Below, piece after piece: positions 59,991-64,000 of a DNA stretch of 64,000 bases (its first letter is position 1; each line of letters opens with the position of its first letter). The stretch covers positions 248,001-312,000 of the forward strand of contig CAVZDD010000005.1 of assembly GCA_963773945.1 (NCBI GenBank). Direction: 5' to 3'. The position numbers and the translations under genes were made by a program. The stretch is from JAKIWV01 sp963773945 (GTDB lineage: Archaea > Thermoplasmatota > Thermoplasmata > Lutacidiplasmatales > UBA184). The notes beneath the pieces are model-generated. The model ran no database searches. It was given only the letters and a program-made list of their open reading frames with translations, and had not been told where the DNA came from.

Positions 59991-62611
59991 ATGGTCGAGA
60001 CCGCCCCGCTCACCCCGATGATGGAGCAGTACGAGGCGGTCCGGGCCCGCTACCCGGGCCATCTCGTCCTCTTTCGAGTCGGAGATTTCTTTGAAACGTA
60101 TGGGGAGGACGCCAAGCTCCTGTCCCGTGAGCTCGAGCTCGTCCTGACGGCCCGGGGCCGGACAGCAAGGGCGATCGGGTCCCCATGGCGGGAGTGCCGC
60201 AGCACGCGATTGAGACGTACCTGGGCCGGCTCGTCCGTCGGGGGTACAAGGTTGCCCTGTGCGACCAGATCGAGGACGCCCGTCTGGCCAAGGGGCTCGT
60301 GCGTCGGGATGTGACGAGAGTCGTCACCCCAGGCACGGTCCTCGATGAACGAATCCTCCCCGGGCCGGACCACAATTTCCTGGCGGCCGTTCACCGGCCC
60401 CGGCATGGGCCGGGAGGGTTTGCGGCCGTCGATATCACGACGGGCGAGCTGTTCAGCGGACCCACCCCCGTCGCGGGTCTCGAAGGTTTTGGAGAGGCCC
60501 TCACGGCGTTCGACCCTCGCGAGATTCTCGTGGGAGCAGAGGAAGGAGCGGAGGAGCTCGAGAAGTGGCTGCGTCGGGAATACCCTCGCGCCCGGATCGA
60601 GTCGCCCCGTCCGACGCCACCCCCCGACGATCTACCGGAGGCGTTTCAGGGAGAAGGCGGCTCGACCGCTGAGGCCTCCGCCCGGCTGGCCCTCGCGACG
60701 TATCTCCAGTCAACCCAGCCGAAAGTCCTCCGCTTCGTCGAGCGCGTGAGTTTTGGGGGACCGGCGGCGAGGCTGCGTCTCGATTCGAAGAGCCTCCGGC
60801 ACCTCGAGATCTCCCAGCCAATGGACCCGGATTCGCCCGGCACTCCGACCCTCCTCGACGTCCTCGATGAGACCGTCACCTCGTCGGGCCGACGAACGCT
60901 CGCGTTCTGGCTTCGCAACCCGTTGGCCGACGTCGAGGCAATCCGCCGTCGTCAGGACGTCGTGGAGGCGCTCCGGGCGCGCGGTGCATGGCTCACGGTC
61001 CTGCGCGAGGAGTTGCGCCGAGTACCGGACCTGGCGCGCATCGGAGCGCGGATCGCCGGGCGACGAGTCCGTCCCTCCGACCTCCTCGGACTCTCCCAGG
61101 GACTTCGTGCCGCGGCCCGGGTCCAGGACGGGCTCCAGCAGGGGAGCCTACCCTCCGGACTAGACGCCGGCACCGAAGAGTTGCGCGTTCTCGAACCGAT
61201 TGCGGACCGGCTGGAACGCGCTATCCGCGACCCGCCGCCGGTCAGCGTCGACGTCGGGGGACTCTTCCGGCCCGGCGCCGACGCCGAGGTGGACCGCCTG
61301 TCTGAGGCGGAGTCCAGCGGCCTCAGCGAACTGGAATCCCTCGAACGGCGGGAACGGGAGTCGTCCGGCCTCCGCTCGGTCAAGGTCGGCTACAACCAGG
61401 TCTTCGGATACTATTTCGAGGTGCCCCGCCACCAGAGTGCCCTCGTTCCGCCTCACTTCGAGCGACGCCAAACGTTGGCCTCCTCCGAGCGCTACACCTC
61501 TCCAGACCTCCGAGCAACGGAAGAACGAATCCTCACCGCGCGGGACGCGCTCCGAATCCGCGAGCTCGACGTCTGGGAGCAGCTGCTCAAGGACCTCGAG
61601 TCGGTCGTTCCCCACCTGTACCGACTCGGTCGGCGGCTTGGCGAGATGGATGTCCTGACGACCTTCGCCGCCGAGGCCCAGGAGCGGGGCTACGTCCGGC
61701 CCGTGGTCGACGAGAGCCGGGCCCTCCAGATCCGAGAGGGTCGCCACCCGATTCTCGACCGGCAGCTCCGAAAGGAATTCGTGCCGAACGATACCGAGCT
61801 GGACGCCGAGACCGCTCGCCTCCTCCTGTTGACCGGGCCCAACATGTCCGGTAAATCGACGTACATGCGGCAGGTGGGGCTCCTGGTCGTAATGGCCCAG
61901 GTCGGAGCCTTCGTCCCGGCACGATTCGCCCGGATCGGCCGGGTGACGGCGCTCTTCACCCGGATGGGCTTCACGGACTCTATCGGCCGGGGCAAGTCGA
62001 GCTTCCTCGTCGAGATGAGTGAAGTCGCCGAGATTCTCCGGGAGGCCGACGACCGGAGTTTGGTCTTGCTCGATGAGGTCGGGCGCGGGACCAGCACCTT
62101 TGATGGGTTGGCCCTCGCGTGGGCCACCCTTCAGTACCTGCATGACCGGATCCGCTGCCGCACCATCGTGGCGACGCACTTCCATCAGCTGACCGGACTC
62201 GTCGACGGACTCTCGGCGGCCCGGAACGCCCACCTGGCCGTCACCGAGCACGAGCATGAGATCGTCTTTTTGCGGACCCTCGTGCCCGGAAGTACGGACC
62301 GGAGCCTCGGCCTCCACGTGGCTCGAGTGGCGGGGGTTCCACCGGAAGTACTGGCGGAGTCGGAACGTCTCCTGAAGCATCTCGAATCGGAGGGGCTTGC
62401 GCTCCCCGGTCCCCGCAGCTCGACGAAGGCGCGACCCTCTCGCTACACCCAAGCGATTCTTCTACCGGCGCCGACGGCCCCCGATTCGGAGTTCGAGCGA
62501 GCGCTGAGTGCGTTGGACCTCAACTCGATGAGCCCGCTCGAGGCCCATCGCTGGCTCGTGGAGTGGCGACGTCGCCTCGAGACGCGGTCGGGGCGTGAGG
62601 CCCCGCTGTGA
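59991..62611 (+). CDS. mutS: DNA mismatch repair protein MutS, frameshifted at about 60164
   Basis: About 874 residues after repair. It starts MVETAPLTPMMEQYEAVRARYPGHLVLFRVGDFFETYGEDA, whose F-E pair (FF-E in the GDFFETY segment) contacts the mispair. The frame breaks near 60164: adding one base joins LTARGRT to KGDRVPMAGVPQHA. The connector, clamp and ATPase domains follow, with Walker A GPNMSGKST near 611-619 of the second frame reading, RTGF-like DEVGRGTSTFDG and ATHFHQLT. MutL lies directly downstream with a 4-nt overlap. MutS and MutL are bacterial-type proteins, rare but known in archaea. Confidence 0.9.
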
Positions 62612-64000
62612 AGTCGCCCGCCCCGCAGCGGTCTCCCATCCGCCTCCTTCCGCCCGAGGCGATCGAGAAGATCGCCGCCGGTGAGGTGGTCGAAGGACCG
62701 GCCTCCGTTGTGAAGGAGCTCGTCGAGAACGCGATCGATGCCGGCGCGACCGAGGTAGACATTCGGCTCGAAGGCGGCGGACTGGAACGCATCGTCGTGT
62801 CGGATGACGGTGCCGGGATCCTTTCCGAGGAGCTCGCGTTGGCCGTCGAACGTCATGCCACGAGCAAGCTGACCGGAAGTCCGGACCTGGCCCGGGTCAC
62901 GAGCCTCGGTTTCCGGGGCGAGGCTCTGGCGGCGGTCGCCCAGGTGTCCCGTCTGCGGATCGTCTCTCGGACGCCGGGCGCGGCCAGCGCGCACGGCATC
63001 ACAGTCGAAGGGGGCAAACCGGGTCCGGTGTTCGAGGTCGCCCGGTCGGTGGGTACCACCGTTGACGTTCGGGACCTTTTCTTCAATACGCCGGCGCGGC
63101 GGAAGTTTCTGCACGCCCCGGCGTCCGAGCAGGTGGACGCCCTGGCCACGATCGAACGCCTCTATCTCGCCCACCCGACCGTTGCCGTCACTGTGTCCGC
63201 GGGGGAGCAGGAGGTCGCCCAGTACCCTCGCGCCTCCAACCTCGAAGAGGCGGCCAGCTGGGTGTTCGGTTCGGAGTTCGTCTCGTCCCATTTCACGATC
63301 CGTTCCGCCCGGGACGGTTCGGTACAATTCTCCGGCACGTTCGCCCGACCCACCGTTTCGAGAGGGACCTCCGTGGCCGTTCAGGTATCGGTGAATGGAC
63401 GGGCGATCATCTCCCGTCCGCTAAGCCAGGCCATCCGGGCGGCGTACCAGGACTACCTGCCCCGCACTCGGTTCCCGGTCGGCGCGATCCAGCTTCTGCT
63501 CGACCCCGCACGAATCGACGTGAACGTGCACCCCACGAAACGGGAGATTCGCATCCAGGGAGAACGCGACGTGGCCGACGCGATCCGCCGGGCCATCCGG
63601 ACCGCCCTGGTGGGCGGTCCTCAGGTGGCCGACCTGGCGAGTTCGAACTCTGGGCCGCGCAGCGGAGCCAACCCGGCGAAAGCGGGTGGCGTATCGAAGC
63701 CGGCGTCCGTCGCGGTGGCCTCCGAAAGCCCCCTCTCGAAACAGACCCGTTTGGACGTGCCGGGGGCTGCCCATCGGGTATCGGGAACCCCCCGCCACCC
63801 CGCCCTCGCCCTACTGGGGTCCATTTTCCGGCTCTATTGGGTCGCGGAGTCGGATGGGGACCTCGTGCTGATCGACCAACACGCGGCGAGCGAACGGATA
63901 CTCTATGACGAGCTTCGTGCCGCCGGCCGCCTCGGCCGACAGGAGCTCATGGAACCGGTGCGGGTGACCCTCACCCCCCGCCAGCGGTCGGCGCTGGCCG
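62608..64000 (+). CDS. mutL: DNA mismatch repair protein MutL (3' end outside the window)
   Basis: The first 464 codons of MutL. The GHKL ATPase has LPPEAIEKIAAGEVVEGPASVVKELVENAIDAGAT near 12-46, the DDGAGI lid near 66-71 and the FRGEAL segment near 103-108, and the transducer domain contains VHPTKREI near 308-315. A low-complexity linker begins near 345, and the C-terminal endonuclease/dimer domain starts (DQHAASERILYDELR near 428-442). The GTG overlaps the mutS stop. Whether the endonuclease motif is present cannot be seen. Confidence 0.93.
   Translation, partial: MKSPAPQRSPIRLLPPEAIEKIAAGEVVEGPASVVKELVENAIDAGATEVDIRLEGGGLERIVVSDDGAGILSEELALAVERHATSKLTGSPDLARVTSLGFRGEALAAVAQVSRLRIVSRTPGAASAHGITVEGGKPGPVFEVARSVGTTVDVRDLFFNTPARRKFLHAPASEQVDALATIERLYLAHPTVAVTVSAGEQEVAQYPRASNLEEAASWVFGSEFVSSHFTIRSARDGSVQFSGTFARPTVSRGTSVAVQVSVNGRAIISRPLSQAIRAAYQDYLPRTRFPVGAIQLLLDPARIDVNVHPTKREIRIQGERDVADAIRRAIRTALVGGPQVADLASSNSGPRSGANPAKAGGVSKPASVAVASESPLSKQTRLDVPGAAHRVSGTPRHPALALLGSIFRLYWVAESDGDLVLIDQHAASERILYDELRAAGRLGRQELMEPVRVTLTPRQRSALA

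Overview
The window looks like a high-GC archaeal chromosome segment, most likely from the Thermoplasmatota (Euryarchaeota-type lineage). The support is: archaeal informational genes (uL16/L10e, L18e, uL13, uS9, RNA polymerase subunit N, NMD3, PAN, CDC48, MCM, archaeal SepF, HerA, KEOPS Cgi121), the archaeal pantoate kinase, BHB-type tRNA introns, and many leaderless genes preceded about 26 nt upstream by a TATA box. A Rieske/cytochrome b module with a membrane-anchored copper protein points to an aerobic or facultatively respiring lineage, as in soil or acidic-sediment Thermoplasmata; the exact order cannot be decided here. ClpB, MutS and MutL are of bacterial type and probably old transfers. 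No rRNA or CRISPR array is visible.

Layout. 0.3-9.7 kb: a dienelactone hydrolase, then a respiratory block (polytopic GACC protein, cupredoxin, 2-TM protein, Rieske protein, cytochrome b), two anchored extracytoplasmic proteins (one PstS-like) and a large NapH/NosR-like membrane ferredoxin. 9.8-12.8 kb: a three-gene 2-oxoacid:ferredoxin oxidoreductase. 12.9-20.3 kb: a group-3b-like NAD(P)-linked [NiFe] hydrogenase operon (beta, cNMP-binding protein, gamma, delta, alpha, endopeptidase, HypA-like, HypC, EamA transporter, DUF6390-like protein). 20.35-22.5 kb: an initiator tRNA-Met with a D-loop intron, followed by a small A+T-richer island (DUF998 protein, methyltransferase) that ends at a partial copy of that tRNA. 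22.5-32 kb: MFS transporter, zinc ribbon, UspA, L10e, pantoate kinase, PAN, SelB-like protein and ClpB. 31.9-36.7 kb: PyrD, PyrK, PyrG and AspRS. 36.7-46.8 kb: MCM, DUF424, NMD3, SepF, leucyl aminopeptidase, HerA, a coiled-coil protein, a HAD enzyme and V4R/roadblock small proteins. 46.8-50.3 kb: GT2, PRC-barrel protein, the L18e-L13-S9-RpoN operon and a broken anchored protein. 50.4-59.6 kb: a giant surface protein, CDC48, a broken epimerase, a broken unknown protein, an MBL-fold hydrolase and Cgi121. 59.6-64 kb: tRNA-Gly with a T-loop intron, tRNA-Ser, MutS (broken) and MutL (cut by the window edge).

How the genes fit together. Ferredoxin reduced by the oxoacid oxidoreductase, and NAD(P)H handled by the hydrogenase, could balance redox while the Rieske/cytochrome b module passes quinol electrons to the copper protein. 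PAN and CDC48 are the two candidate proteasome-feeding ATPases, and their C-termini differ in a telling way. The pyrimidine genes and clpB share one TATA element.

Quality warning. Five genes (MCM, the 49.5 kb protein, the epimerase, the 57.4 kb protein, mutS) are each interrupted by one 1-2 nt indel that can be repaired exactly by eye; four of the five lie in 49-61 kb. This is more likely residual sequencing or assembly error than true gene decay.
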